Source of the DNA: Desulfobacterales bacterium
GTDB lineage: Bacteria > Desulfobacterota > Desulfobacteria > Desulfobacterales > RPRI01
NCBI GenBank assembly: GCA_030689795.1
Contig: JAUYEO010000166.1
Coordinates: 1 to 23,810 of the forward strand
DNA length: 23,810 nt
Reading direction: 5' to 3'
Below the pieces are notes generated by a model. It made no database searches. It was given only the letters and a program-made list of their open reading frames with translations, and was not told the DNA's origin. Shown here in pieces: positions 1-7,870 of this stretch. Every line of letters begins with the position of its first letter. Position 1 is the stretch's first letter. Both the position numbers and the translations under genes were made by a program.

Positions 1-14
1 GAGACGATCCTATG

Positions 15-194
15 CTATTTCTTCCGATAAACATTCAATCCTATTTTGGCCTCTTCATGCCCATCAATGGGAACATTTCCTTCTGTCGATGCAATGATAA
101 TTGTCTTCCCCGATGATGATGGGCCAAATTCCTTGGTAAGATCAACCTTAATGGTCAGGGTATTGCCTTCTACTTTAATTTCAACGTTCTTCAT
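15..194 (-). CDS. conserved small protein, 59 aa, function unknown
   Basis: This short gene begins MKNVEIKVEGNTLTIKVDL and ends in NVYRKK before a TAG stop. Its ATG is preceded by a strong AGGAGG ribosome site about 8 bases upstream, which supports real translation. The protein is mostly alternating polar and hydrophobic residues, consistent with a small all-beta fold, with a glycine/serine-rich turn (GPSSSGK) near residues 24-30. There is no signal peptide, membrane segment or cysteine motif. It lies 56 bp downstream of the S1-domain gene in the same direction and may be co-transcribed with it. I recall similar short proteins of unknown function from deltaproteobacteria but cannot assign a role. 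Confidence 0.75.
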   Translation of the reverse strand: MKNVEIKVEGNTLTIKVDLTKEFGPSSSGKTIIIASTEGNVPIDGHEEAKIGLNVYRKK

Positions 195-250
195 TTTTCA
201 ATCCTCCTGATAAAATGGTTTTTCCGCTAATAAGTTGACGCAAAGAGCAT

Positions 251-1726
251 CTATTTATTCTTTTTGGATTCCATTGCCAGCCGCAGTTTTTCGGCCAGAT
301 CACTAACGGGTGCATGAATTGCTGCCTGTGCAAAACTTTTCCAGGCGCCCTCTTCTTTTGCATCGCCAGGGGCAAGGGTAATTTTCCGGTCAAGGGGATG
401 GATCTCCTCCACGGTCACGGCAATAGGGTCTCCTGCCTTTAGCTGTTCGATCAGTCCGGGCTTTTCGGCCCCGCTGAATTTCGATTTCGGCAGAAGCCCG
501 GTAATACCGGGAGCAAGTGAAACAAAATAGCCGAATTTTTCTTTTTTTTCCAGGATCCCGATGATGACCTGGCCAACACTGAATTTGTCCGGCACTTCCA
601 GCCACGGGTCTCCCAGGGCATCCCGGATGCTGAGGGATATCCGCCGCCCTTTCGCATCGACTTCTCTTATCATAACGGAAACCGTTTCACCCGCTTTTAC
701 AACATCTGCCGGGTTTATAACCCTCTTAAGATAGCTCATCTCGCTGATATGGACCAGCCCCTCTATACCCGGGGCTATTTCCACGAAAACGCCGAAATTC
801 ATGCACCGGGTGACTTTCCCGCTCACCTTTGTTCCCGGATGAAAATTATCCGTCACCTTATCCCACGGATCTGTGTCAACCTGTTTCATGGACAGGGATA
901 TTTTTTTCTGATTCTTCTTTTCCCCGTCCGCTACTGCAATTACCTTAACCAAAACCGTATCATTGGCGCTTACAATCTCTTCGGCTTTTTCCGCCCTGGA
1001 CCAGCTCAGTTCAGAAATGTGGACCATGCCTTCGACTCCTGGAATCAGTTCAACAAATGCACCGTAAGGCATGAGCTTTGTGACCCGGCCCTTAAAAAAA
1101 TCACCTGCTTTCAATGTGCTGAAAAACGCTTCTTTTTCTTTTTCTATAGCCTTGGCAAGAAGTTTCCTGCGGGAAACAATTATGTTCCTGCCTCCTTCAG
1201 CGAATTGGGTAATCAAAAACTGGCAGGTCTGTCCCACGTAATCTTCGGGTGTTTCAGTATAGTTGACATCAATCTGGCTGATGGGGCAAAAGGCGCGTCT
1301 CTGAAGCATCTCCACGTGGAAACCGCCTTTGCAGGTTGCGCTTATTTTTCCTTCAACGGGAATCGCATTTTCAAATGCGTCTTTTAGAAGTTCAATCCCT
1401 CCGATACCTGAAATAGCTTTTGAAAGGCGTACTTCATGATCATCAATTGCCACCACATAAAGCTCAATCTCATCGCCTTCGATAAAGGACATATTCCCAT
1501 CACCGTCTAAAAGTTCCACCCGTTCAACGGTCCCGTCAACCTTTGTGCCGGTATCCATAAAAACCGAATCTTTTCCGATGGAAATGATCTTTCCTTTTAT
1601 CCTGTCTCCGATCTGAAGATCGTCCTTCATGCCGGAATTGTAAGATTCAAAAAGCTCGGCAAAACTTTGGTCCTCATTGTCCTGATTTTCATTATCCTGA
1701 TTTTCATTATCCTGGTTTTCTGACAT
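251..1726 (-). CDS. S1 RNA-binding domain protein, ribosomal protein S1-like (five S1 domains)
   Basis: The 491-residue product has about five consecutive S1/OB-fold repeats, near residues 38-105, 115-185, 205-280, 292-368 and 378-450. Repeats three and four are canonical, with GRVTKLMPYGAFVELIPGVE and GKVTRCMNFGVFVEIAPGIE followed by GLVHISEM-type segments. The first two are more diverged. S1 proteins bind single-stranded mRNA and help 30S subunits engage messages. The classical S1 has six domains and about 557 residues, so this may be a shorter S1 paralogue rather than the main rpsA. An acidic N-terminal tail is built from ENQDN repeats. The ATG at 1726 has a GGAG site 9 bases upstream. The gene follows the acyltransferase by 77 bp. 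Confidence 0.88.
   Translation of the reverse strand: MSENQDNENQDNENQDNEDQSFAELFESYNSGMKDDLQIGDRIKGKIISIGKDSVFMDTGTKVDGTVERVELLDGDGNMSFIEGDEIELYVVAIDDHEVRLSKAISGIGGIELLKDAFENAIPVEGKISATCKGGFHVEMLQRRAFCPISQIDVNYTETPEDYVGQTCQFLITQFAEGGRNIIVSRRKLLAKAIEKEKEAFFSTLKAGDFFKGRVTKLMPYGAFVELIPGVEGMVHISELSWSRAEKAEEIVSANDTVLVKVIAVADGEKKNQKKISLSMKQVDTDPWDKVTDNFHPGTKVSGKVTRCMNFGVFVEIAPGIEGLVHISEMSYLKRVINPADVVKAGETVSVMIREVDAKGRRISLSIRDALGDPWLEVPDKFSVGQVIIGILEKKEKFGYFVSLAPGITGLLPKSKFSGAEKPGLIEQLKAGDPIAVTVEEIHPLDRKITLAPGDAKEEGAWKSFAQAAIHAPVSDLAEKLRLAMESKKNK
1676..1720 (-). repeat. three 15-bp tandem repeats within the S1-like gene
   Basis: Three near-identical 15-base units lie at 1676-1690, 1691-1705 and 1706-1720, with single-base differences in the first and third. 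They encode repeated Glu-Asn-Gln-Asp-Asn near the N-terminus of the S1-like protein. The unit length is a multiple of three, so copy-number change would lengthen or shorten the acidic tail without shifting the frame. Confidence 0.85.
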
Positions 1727-1803
1727 GCTTTGACTCCATAAAAATTATTGCCGGCGTAAATCCGCGAATCTTTATACGTTGAAGGCAATTGTAAGTTGAG
1801 CGA

Positions 1804-2385
1804 TTAACTCCTCGAACTATTTTCCGGAGAGGACAATGTAGCATCCAGAGGGAATCGATATCCGGCCCTCTCATAGAGATCCCGTATCCGGATCAAATCC
1901 TCATTTTTGTTTTCACACGGAATAATTTCGGCCAGCCATCGGGCGGTTTTATTTTCATTATCCAGATACCAGCAGATGATGGAAACATTGGCGGCCTTGG
2001 CGATATGCCAGAATCCGGTTTTGATGGTCGTCACCTTTTTGCGAGTTCCCTCAGGCACGATGGCCAGAAGAAACTCATTTCTTGTACTGAAAATTTCCAC
2101 CATTTGTTCCACAACGCCCTGGGACGCACCACGATTGACCGGGATGCCGCCGATGGATTTGAGAAAAAAAGACATGGGCCAGAAAAACCATTCTTTTTTT
2201 ACCATGATATGTCCGGTTCGCCTGATAATCCAATAGCCCGTGAAGGCCCTGACGGCATCCATATTGGACGTATGGGGAAAACCGATAATCACGTGCTTGC
2301 TGGAAAAATAGGACGGGAGCGGCTCAAAACGCCAGCCCATTAAATAATAGAGGGAACGTCCAACAAGACTCATTATTTGTTTCAC
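1804..2385 (-). CDS. lysophospholipid acyltransferase family protein (PlsC/LPLAT-like)
   Basis: This 193-residue protein carries the two hallmark motifs of glycerolipid acyltransferases. The HX4D catalytic motif is HTSNMD (His38-Asp43) and the EGTR substrate motif is within VPEGTRK near residue 115. The segment between them (FLKSIGGIPVNRG) matches the conserved G-x-I-x-V-x-R block of the family. The expected activity is transfer of an acyl group to a lysophospholipid or related acceptor at the membrane. It is shorter than typical PlsC (about 240 residues) and resembles compact family members of uncertain acceptor. The GTG start at 2385 has AAGGAA 7 bases upstream; an in-frame ATG at 2373 lacks such a site. 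It starts 48 bp after the recC stop. Confidence 0.82.
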   Translation of the reverse strand: MKQIMSLVGRSLYYLMGWRFEPLPSYFSSKHVIIGFPHTSNMDAVRAFTGYWIIRRTGHIMVKKEWFFWPMSFFLKSIGGIPVNRGASQGVVEQMVEIFSTRNEFLLAIVPEGTRKKVTTIKTGFWHIAKAANVSIICWYLDNENKTARWLAEIIPCENKNEDLIRIRDLYERAGYRFPLDATLSSPENSSRS

Positions 2386-2433
2386 TTGAGATTCCTTCCA
2401 TGAAAAAGCGCATGGCCGTTTTTAAGGCGATAT

Positions 2434-5400
2434 CTAAGATTCGGATAAATGATTCAGCAAGGGAAGAAATACGGATTCCGAGTTTTTAATAAATGAATCG
2501 TTGAATATGTCTCCAATACCGGCGCTCCGGAAACAGATATTGTAATAAGGGTCCTCGAATTCTCCTCTTGAATATATGCTCCCCAACCACTTGTTACGAA
2601 CCGACTTCATGGCTTCTTTTCTATCTTTTTTGTTTATGCGCGACTGCTTGATATATTCCTCCGACAAACCGGGGAAAAAAAGCAACGGCTTTGAGAGGCC
2701 CTGATAGTATAGATCAAGAAGCACGGCAAGATTATCACCGCTCTTTTCTACAGGATTGAACTTTACGGTCTTATCCATGCAGACAAGATATGTATTTAAA
2801 GGCAAACCACTGTCACGATGAGAACATAAAGCGAGATGATATATCCATGCCCTTAATAAATCCTTTGCCTTCATTGCCGCATACCTGAAGCTTAACATTC
2901 CGCTCTCATAAATGTTTGTGAGCCTGCCTGTCAATAAAAAGCCGTTTATCGTCATATCCACATTATAAGAACCGGGCTTACCGCTTTTTGTAAATTCATC
3001 CAGTTTTTTTACAAAAAAACCCGCATCAATACCTGACTCATTGAGCAGAATCTCACCTGCCTTTCCGTGCGGAAGCCTTCCTTCCGCCCTGTATGCGCTG
3101 AGGCAGTAATCACCGGCCGGTTTACCGTCTTTTATGTCTGATACGAGATCCTGATTGACAAGGTACCTGTCAAGACCGCTTAAATCGAAATCCTCCCTGT
3201 CGGATAAAACGGCATCCTTTTCTTCAAGGTATATCCCAAGCCTTTTTGTAAGAAGATACTTTGCCGGATTGGTGAAAAAGCCGCACAATGACTCAATCTC
3301 TATTATTTTCCATTCATCGGAAGGCCCGATAAGCCCATCCGTAATAAAAGGAGCGTGATCTCCGGATTTATACCTGCTTTCACTCAGGCTTTGTGCCGCA
3401 AGCATGTTTTCCGCCGAGTAGCCGAACAGCTTCCCGTCATCTTTGAAATATGCCGGAGAAAACGCCTGGAGTTTGTGACAGGTTGTCATTTGCTCCGGAC
3501 TGAAACCGAACCCTTCCCTCACATAATCGAGAAGTTCGCTCACAAGAACGGAAGGCGGTACCGGTGTATTATCCTGAATACTTTGTCCGACATAACTTAT
3601 ATAGAATATTTTTCTTGCTGAGATCAGTGCCTCAAGAAAAATATACTTGTCGTCGTTTTTCTTCGATCTGTCGCCCGGCCTAGGATGGTTTGCGATAAGA
3701 TCAAAGCCGTATGAACTCGGGTTCCCGGGGAAAGCGTCGTTATTCATGCCAAGAAGGCATATCACTTTGAAAGGAATGCTTCTCATGGGAAGCATCGAAC
3801 AGAAAGTGACGCCTCCAGACATAAATCCCGAAGCGCTGCTTTCATGCTCAAGCTCTTTTGTTATGCGATATTTGACGACCTCTATTCCCAGTTCTCCATC
3901 ATAGCCGGACATTTCGGAATCATTCAGCATGCCGCAAAGGATTTTCCGGATAAACTGCACATGCCGCTGAGTTTCATTATCCGAAATAAAAAAAGCGTCT
4001 AAAATTTCCGTCAGAACAGAATGCCATTCATTCATTGTCCGGAGACCTTCAAGCGATTCTGCCGAAATAAATATTCTTTCGAGAAATTCAAGGAATCTTC
4101 CGAGAACCTGCGCATCGGTGCCTTCAATTCCGTCAAAGGGAAGTATTCCTGAAAACATCTTACCGTCCTCATTGGGCATTGCATAACCAAGGAGCAGCCT
4201 TTCAATCCCGGCCTTCCATGTATTTTCGGCAATCCCGGGAAGGCCCAGGGCGGTTTTTTCGTCCTCGTCAAGCCCCCACCTGATACGAGCCTCTTTCACC
4301 CAGCTTCTGATTTTTCCGACATCACTTTCCGAAAGTCCGAACCTTTCTTTTATACCCGGATATTCCATCAGGGAAACAACCTTTGAAACTCCGAACCGGC
4401 TTTCCTTTAAATCGAGTATCGACAAAAAACCGTCGATCACACCGCTCTCTTTCCTTACGCTTCTGTCAGATACCGAAAATGGAATACGCGGCTCACCGGT
4501 CCCAGGCGAATCGAACACGGCATGAACAAAAGGAGCATAAAGCCCGATATCCGGAGCCATGACAATAATATCATTGGGCAGAAGTTCGGGGTCATCTTCA
4601 AACATTGCAAGAATATTATCATAAAGCGCTTCGGTTTCCCTCATGGGGCTGTGGCATGAATGAAACTGCAATGAAGAATCCGGCGTTTCAGAAACCGGGA
4701 AGCCGGGTTTATCCGTAATATTTCTGTCATCTAAATTCAAAATATCCGACCGGATGCACGACAGCAGATCGCGGCATCCCTCTTCTTCAAACTCTTCAAT
4801 CAGATCATGATCTGCAGAAATTACATAATCGATGAATATCCTGCCGAGCTCTCCCATGGATCCCAGAAGGCGATTTCCCCTTTCAAGATGAAGATATTCT
4901 TCACCTGAAAATTTCCGCGCATATTTTGCCTTGATCCTTCCTGCGGCTTTGTCCGTCAGTGTGTCGGCCCAGTATTCCCTGCACGGATTTAAAAGAAACA
5001 TGTTGACTTCAATGATGCGGGATAATTCTTCGATAACCTGCATATGAAAACGCGGAAGAGAAGATATTCCGAAAACGGATATCCGACCGTAGAAACCATC
5101 CGGACTTGATGTGAGGCTCCTGAGTTTTCGGATGAGCTCCCTTTGCAGAAAAGCCCTGTGATGTTTCTCATTTCCGCAGGCAAGTTCACGCCAGAGCTCC
5201 GCCTGCCATGTGTGGGGTTCCTCTTTTACCTCCCTGCCCTCCTCCCACAGAAAAATCATGTCAGGCCTGAAAACAACGTACTGGTCAAATAAACCGGATA
5301 TTTTCTCAGAAAGTTGAAAGAGCTTCAACTTGCCTGTGTCATCTTTCAGGTATCGTGTTAAACTTTCAAAACCGGCCTTACCGAGACGGACAGGAAGTAT

Positions 5401-5706
5401 CTTCATGAGCCTGAACGCCATTACATCCGGTTTAAAAAGAGAAGAACCCGGCATATCGGGAAAGAAATGCTTAAGAACGTCGTCAAGGAATGAGTTCGGA
5501 AAAGGAAACCTGCAATTTGCACAAACCCCGTTATGCCTTGCAAGCTCCATGGAAATCCACCGCTCCATTCCCTTGCTCTGAACAATGATGATATCCTGGG
5601 AAAGGGGGAAAGCAGAGAGGCCCGGAATTGGTATTCCGATGATCCCGGCAAGTTTTTCAGCAAGAATTTCCAGGCGGTTGCCTGTATAAATTTTCAAACC
5701 TGGCAT
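2434..5706 (-). CDS. recC: RecC, exodeoxyribonuclease V gamma subunit
   Basis: The 1090-residue product is full-length for RecC (E. coli RecC is about 1120). It starts with the family-typical segment LKIYTGNRLEILAEKLAGII and continues with IIVQSKGMERWISMELA. The middle holds the helicase-like segment FKVICLLGMNNDAFPG, and the C-terminal nuclease-like fold includes FLLTGRLTNIYESGM. In RecBCD the RecC subunit holds the split DNA strands and recognises Chi; it has no ATPase or nuclease activity of its own. Its gene starts 10 bp after the end of the DUF362 reading frame and is followed by an acyltransferase. Neither recB nor recD is beside it in this window, which is unusual. The ribosome site is weak. 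Confidence 0.9.
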   Translation of the reverse strand: MPGLKIYTGNRLEILAEKLAGIIGIPIPGLSAFPLSQDIIIVQSKGMERWISMELARHNGVCANCRFPFPNSFLDDVLKHFFPDMPGSSLFKPDVMAFRLMKILPVRLGKAGFESLTRYLKDDTGKLKLFQLSEKISGLFDQYVVFRPDMIFLWEEGREVKEEPHTWQAELWRELACGNEKHHRAFLQRELIRKLRSLTSSPDGFYGRISVFGISSLPRFHMQVIEELSRIIEVNMFLLNPCREYWADTLTDKAAGRIKAKYARKFSGEEYLHLERGNRLLGSMGELGRIFIDYVISADHDLIEEFEEEGCRDLLSCIRSDILNLDDRNITDKPGFPVSETPDSSLQFHSCHSPMRETEALYDNILAMFEDDPELLPNDIIVMAPDIGLYAPFVHAVFDSPGTGEPRIPFSVSDRSVRKESGVIDGFLSILDLKESRFGVSKVVSLMEYPGIKERFGLSESDVGKIRSWVKEARIRWGLDEDEKTALGLPGIAENTWKAGIERLLLGYAMPNEDGKMFSGILPFDGIEGTDAQVLGRFLEFLERIFISAESLEGLRTMNEWHSVLTEILDAFFISDNETQRHVQFIRKILCGMLNDSEMSGYDGELGIEVVKYRITKELEHESSASGFMSGGVTFCSMLPMRSIPFKVICLLGMNNDAFPGNPSSYGFDLIANHPRPGDRSKKNDDKYIFLEALISARKIFYISYVGQSIQDNTPVPPSVLVSELLDYVREGFGFSPEQMTTCHKLQAFSPAYFKDDGKLFGYSAENMLAAQSLSESRYKSGDHAPFITDGLIGPSDEWKIIEIESLCGFFTNPAKYLLTKRLGIYLEEKDAVLSDREDFDLSGLDRYLVNQDLVSDIKDGKPAGDYCLSAYRAEGRLPHGKAGEILLNESGIDAGFFVKKLDEFTKSGKPGSYNVDMTINGFLLTGRLTNIYESGMLSFRYAAMKAKDLLRAWIYHLALCSHRDSGLPLNTYLVCMDKTVKFNPVEKSGDNLAVLLDLYYQGLSKPLLFFPGLSEEYIKQSRINKKDRKEAMKSVRNKWLGSIYSRGEFEDPYYNICFRSAGIGDIFNDSFIKNSESVFLPLLNHLSES

Positions 5707-5715
5707 AAGAACCCG

Positions 5716-6240
5716 CTATCCGAAAAACCGGTTCAAGAAGCGGTTAGCGCGCATTTGCCAGTAGGCAATATTAACGGGAATGAGATACCTGTGGTCGAAA
5801 TTGACATTCTTGATTTTTGCGGCTGCCGATAAATAATGAACATGGTCTGCCACGGAAATGGGGCATCCCTTTACATGCAAATAACGGGAGTTTCTGTTTC
5901 TCATACAACTCAATAGCGTTTTGGTTGTCTTTAAAAGCATGTCGTTTGATTTGGTTTTCTTTTCATCCACTTCCCGGGTCGTTTTGTAGCTGCTTTCAAT
6001 GGTGACATCTTTGCCGTCAATCGTTCCCTTCCAACCGGTGCAGCCCCCCGCAAATATCACCTTCTCGCCTTCCTTGAGGTCCAGTGGGCCCTCGACCCGA
6101 CCCACCACATACAGGATTTTTTCCATCTCCTTTTCAACATTCGGATAGAACGCCCTGAAAACGTGCATTGCCTCCTGGAGAGATCCCGGGCAGCCGCCCC
6201 AGCAATAGTCAGCGGAGTGCGCTTCCGGAAATGTTCCCAC
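5716..6240 (-). CDS. C-terminal part of a DUF362-family protein, separated from its N-terminal part by an in-frame stop
   Basis: This 174-residue frame begins at a GTG and continues in exactly the same phase as the DUF362 gene upstream, after only TAA plus three sense codons. It contains SADYCWGGCPGSLQEAMHVF, VIFAGGCTGWKG and VKGCPISVADHVHYL, and ends in RANRFLNRFFG. I recall segments of this kind as the C-terminal half of longer DUF362 proteins from deltaproteobacteria. The GTG has no convincing ribosome site; the nearest GGAGAA is over 20 bases away. It is therefore best read as the downstream part of a gene broken by a nonsense codon, or less likely as a coupled separate protein. Several conserved cysteines (CWGGC, GGCTG, KGCP) could bind a metal centre. 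Confidence 0.65.
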   Translation of the reverse strand: MGTFPEAHSADYCWGGCPGSLQEAMHVFRAFYPNVEKEMEKILYVVGRVEGPLDLKEGEKVIFAGGCTGWKGTIDGKDVTIESSYKTTREVDEKKTKSNDMLLKTTKTLLSCMRNRNSRYLHVKGCPISVADHVHYLSAAAKIKNVNFDHRYLIPVNIAYWQMRANRFLNRFFG

Positions 6241-6249
6241 TTTGCATCT

Positions 6250-7149
6250 TTAATTGCTGTCTTCTCCAAAATATTTTTCGATATTCTCCATACAGAATTG
6301 AAAATTCCGGGTTTTTTCCCGAACCTCCTCAAGGGGAAAATCTCCGGAAACATCTATTTCATCCAGGTTCATGGGACCAAACCCCCTTTCGGAAGCATGC
6401 CTTAAGTGAATCAGGTCCTTGGGTTCCACATGCACCATGTGACAGCCGACCGTATCAACGGCGCACGAATTTGTTCCCATGACAATGGCCCCCATGTCAA
6501 AAGGAGTGGGGGTAAGCATCATTTTCTGCCCGGCTGTGATGGCATCAATTGCAATAAATTTCGGCTGGATCACCTCCTGAAGGTCTGCAATCTTACGCTC
6601 CAGGAAGCTGTTGTGATCCACCAGCCGGTGCCGGTCGTCCTGAATGCCGATAAAGTTCTTGAGACTCAGCGTAAGCCTGCACCACGGGTGGGCTTTGAAT
6701 TTGGGCAGGTTAATGAGAAAATCGGCCTGTGCAACCGGCTTTGGCACAAAGATCGTGTCCCGCAGTCTTTCTTTTCTTTTCAACCGGACGGGAACTTGTT
6801 TCACCTCGTCAAAATAATGGGTCTTGATTCCGTGTTTTTTGATGACCTCAAAATATCCGGCGCTTTTGAAATTGTACCGCGTTGGAATAGTGATCCCGGA
6901 TCGCTCCCCGACAGCGATTTCCGTAACATCTTCAGCCATGGCCTTTGTCGCTGAAATCACACCGTCCAGAAACTCTTTGCGCGTAAATGCATGGGGAAAT
7001 AGTTCCGGATGTGCTAATACCACATTCGGCTTAAGGAGAATTCTCCCTGAGGGTTTCACTGAAAGCGCTTTCATGCCCTCTTTAACGATGCCCGCGATTT
7101 TATCCGGATCATACTTGTCACATCGCATAATCAGAACTTTGTGTCTCAT
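6250..7149 (-). CDS. DUF362 domain protein (N-terminal part of a gene interrupted at 6250)
   Basis: The 299-residue frame has DUF362 features. These are an N-terminal RILLKPNVVLAHP segment, DFLINLPKFKAHPWCRLTLS and the characteristic LSLKNFIGIQDDRHRL around residues 165-180, and a later GAIVMGTNSCAVDTVG. DUF362 proteins are often linked to iron-sulfur or ferredoxin-like domains, but their reaction is not established. The ATG at 7149 was chosen because GAGGAGG lies just upstream; a TTG seven codons earlier has none. The frame ends FGEDSN-TAA and then stays open, in the same phase, to 5716. The two pieces together (about 475 residues) would match a long DUF362 protein. A nonsense mutation or a sequencing error is the likely cause. 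Confidence 0.8.
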   Translation of the reverse strand: MRHKVLIMRCDKYDPDKIAGIVKEGMKALSVKPSGRILLKPNVVLAHPELFPHAFTRKEFLDGVISATKAMAEDVTEIAVGERSGITIPTRYNFKSAGYFEVIKKHGIKTHYFDEVKQVPVRLKRKERLRDTIFVPKPVAQADFLINLPKFKAHPWCRLTLSLKNFIGIQDDRHRLVDHNSFLERKIADLQEVIQPKFIAIDAITAGQKMMLTPTPFDMGAIVMGTNSCAVDTVGCHMVHVEPKDLIHLRHASERGFGPMNLDEIDVSGDFPLEEVREKTRNFQFCMENIEKYFGEDSN

Positions 7150-7250
7150 TTTTCCCTCCTCATTATACAATATTTCCAGTTTTATGTTCTTTGGGTTTAA
7201 AAATATATCGCTTTTAAGAGACCGTGAAAATCATTGTTATTGTAATAATA

Positions 7251-7637
7251 TCAGCCTGATAACACGTGTTTCTCTAAAACAAAGCAGGTAAAAGTACCCT
7301 CAAAAACTTTTGTTTTCTGATTTTCAACAGTCACGCGGACTGTATGTTTCTTGCCTGTTATATTTTCAACCTTTGCCTCGGCAACAACCGTGTCGCCTTT
7401 TTTGAGAGGCTTTAAAAACTGTACATCTGCAGAACCAAGAACAACATTAGGATGGTTTACGGCAATCATGGCCGCATAATCGGCAAGGCCGAACACAAAT
7501 CCGCCGTGGATGAGACCTGATTCATCTGCGGTCATGTTTTCGGTCAACAGAAGTTCGATACGACTGAATCCTTCGCTTACTTCAAGATGTGTTCCGCACA
7601 GATTTCGGTCGATCTTTTTGTGAGTATTTATATCCAT
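7251..7637 (-). CDS. PaaI-like hotdog-fold thioesterase
   Basis: This 128-residue protein has the 4HBT/hotdog pattern. GLIHGGFVFGLADYAAMIAV forms the central helix with the HGG motif of PaaI-type thioesterases, and QFLKPLKKGDTVVAEAKV supplies the strand pair that follows. Such enzymes cleave acyl-CoA or similar thioesters in the cytoplasm; the substrate cannot be read from sequence. The ATG at 7637 is preceded by GGAGAAGAG. The open frame runs further upstream to 7826, but that extension translates repeat-like DNA and is not considered coding. A good sigma-70 promoter lies about 160 bp upstream, so the gene is likely transcribed separately from tonB. Confidence 0.83.
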   Translation of the reverse strand: MDINTHKKIDRNLCGTHLEVSEGFSRIELLLTENMTADESGLIHGGFVFGLADYAAMIAVNHPNVVLGSADVQFLKPLKKGDTVVAEAKVENITGKKHTVRVTVENQKTKVFEGTFTCFVLEKHVLSG

Positions 7638-7691
7638 ACTCTTCTCCGGCCTACAGGTTTGGTTTGACGAAATAGAAAAATCCCGATCCAT

Positions 7692-7716
7692 CTTCGTGCT
7701 CTTCGTGACCTTCGTG
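7692..7716. repeat. tandem CTTCGTG repeats, 9-bp period (interspersed-repeat-like)
   Basis: Three copies of CTTCGTG (CACGAAG on the minus strand) occur at 7692-7698, 7701-7707 and 7710-7716, each separated by two bases. They lie in the predicted leader of the thioesterase gene. From memory, similar CACGAAG-rich strings are scattered between genes in several environmental bacterial genomes. That recollection is untested here, and no function is known to me. Confidence 0.6.
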
Positions 7717-7738
7717 GTTTTAATCCGTCTGAGGCTAA

Positions 7739-7791
7739 CCAAATAGTTTCTGCCACCGCGGATTTGCACGGAAGTGACGCGGATTATTTGG
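7739..7791. repeat. short element bounded by CCAAATA/TATTTGG inverted repeats
   Basis: A 53-bp segment starts with CCAAATA and ends with its inverted copy TATTTGG. Inside are further complementary arms, CCGCG and CGCGG. Its GC-rich core contrasts with the AT-rich flanks. It encodes no protein and sits just downstream of a predicted promoter, so it would be transcribed into the thioesterase leader. It may be a small non-autonomous or palindromic repeat; a second copy would be needed to prove this. Confidence 0.5.
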
Positions 7792-7794
7792 TTT

Positions 7795-7823
7795 TTTATA
7801 AAGCCGTCAATGCAAAACGTCAA
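7795..7823 (-). promoter_or_regulatory. predicted sigma-70 promoter for the thioesterase gene
   Basis: On the minus strand TTGACG (7823-7818) and TATAAA (7800-7795) are separated by exactly 17 bases; each differs from consensus at one position. Transcription would start near 7788, giving a leader of about 150 bases that includes the repeat-like segments before the thioesterase ATG at 7637. Confidence 0.55.
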
Positions 7824-7870
7824 CAAGCCTTATATTCACTATCAGAACATGGCTTTTATGGCAATATATA

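Noticed and set aside
749..1387. 212-codon open frame on the plus strand
   Set aside because: It lies opposite the S1-like gene, whose domain motifs are unambiguous. The plus-strand translation is rich in Phe and Cys with no recognisable motif.
7638..7826. N-terminal extension of the thioesterase to 7826
   Set aside because: The extension translates repeat-like DNA downstream of a predicted promoter. A good ribosome site and the family-like start are at 7637.
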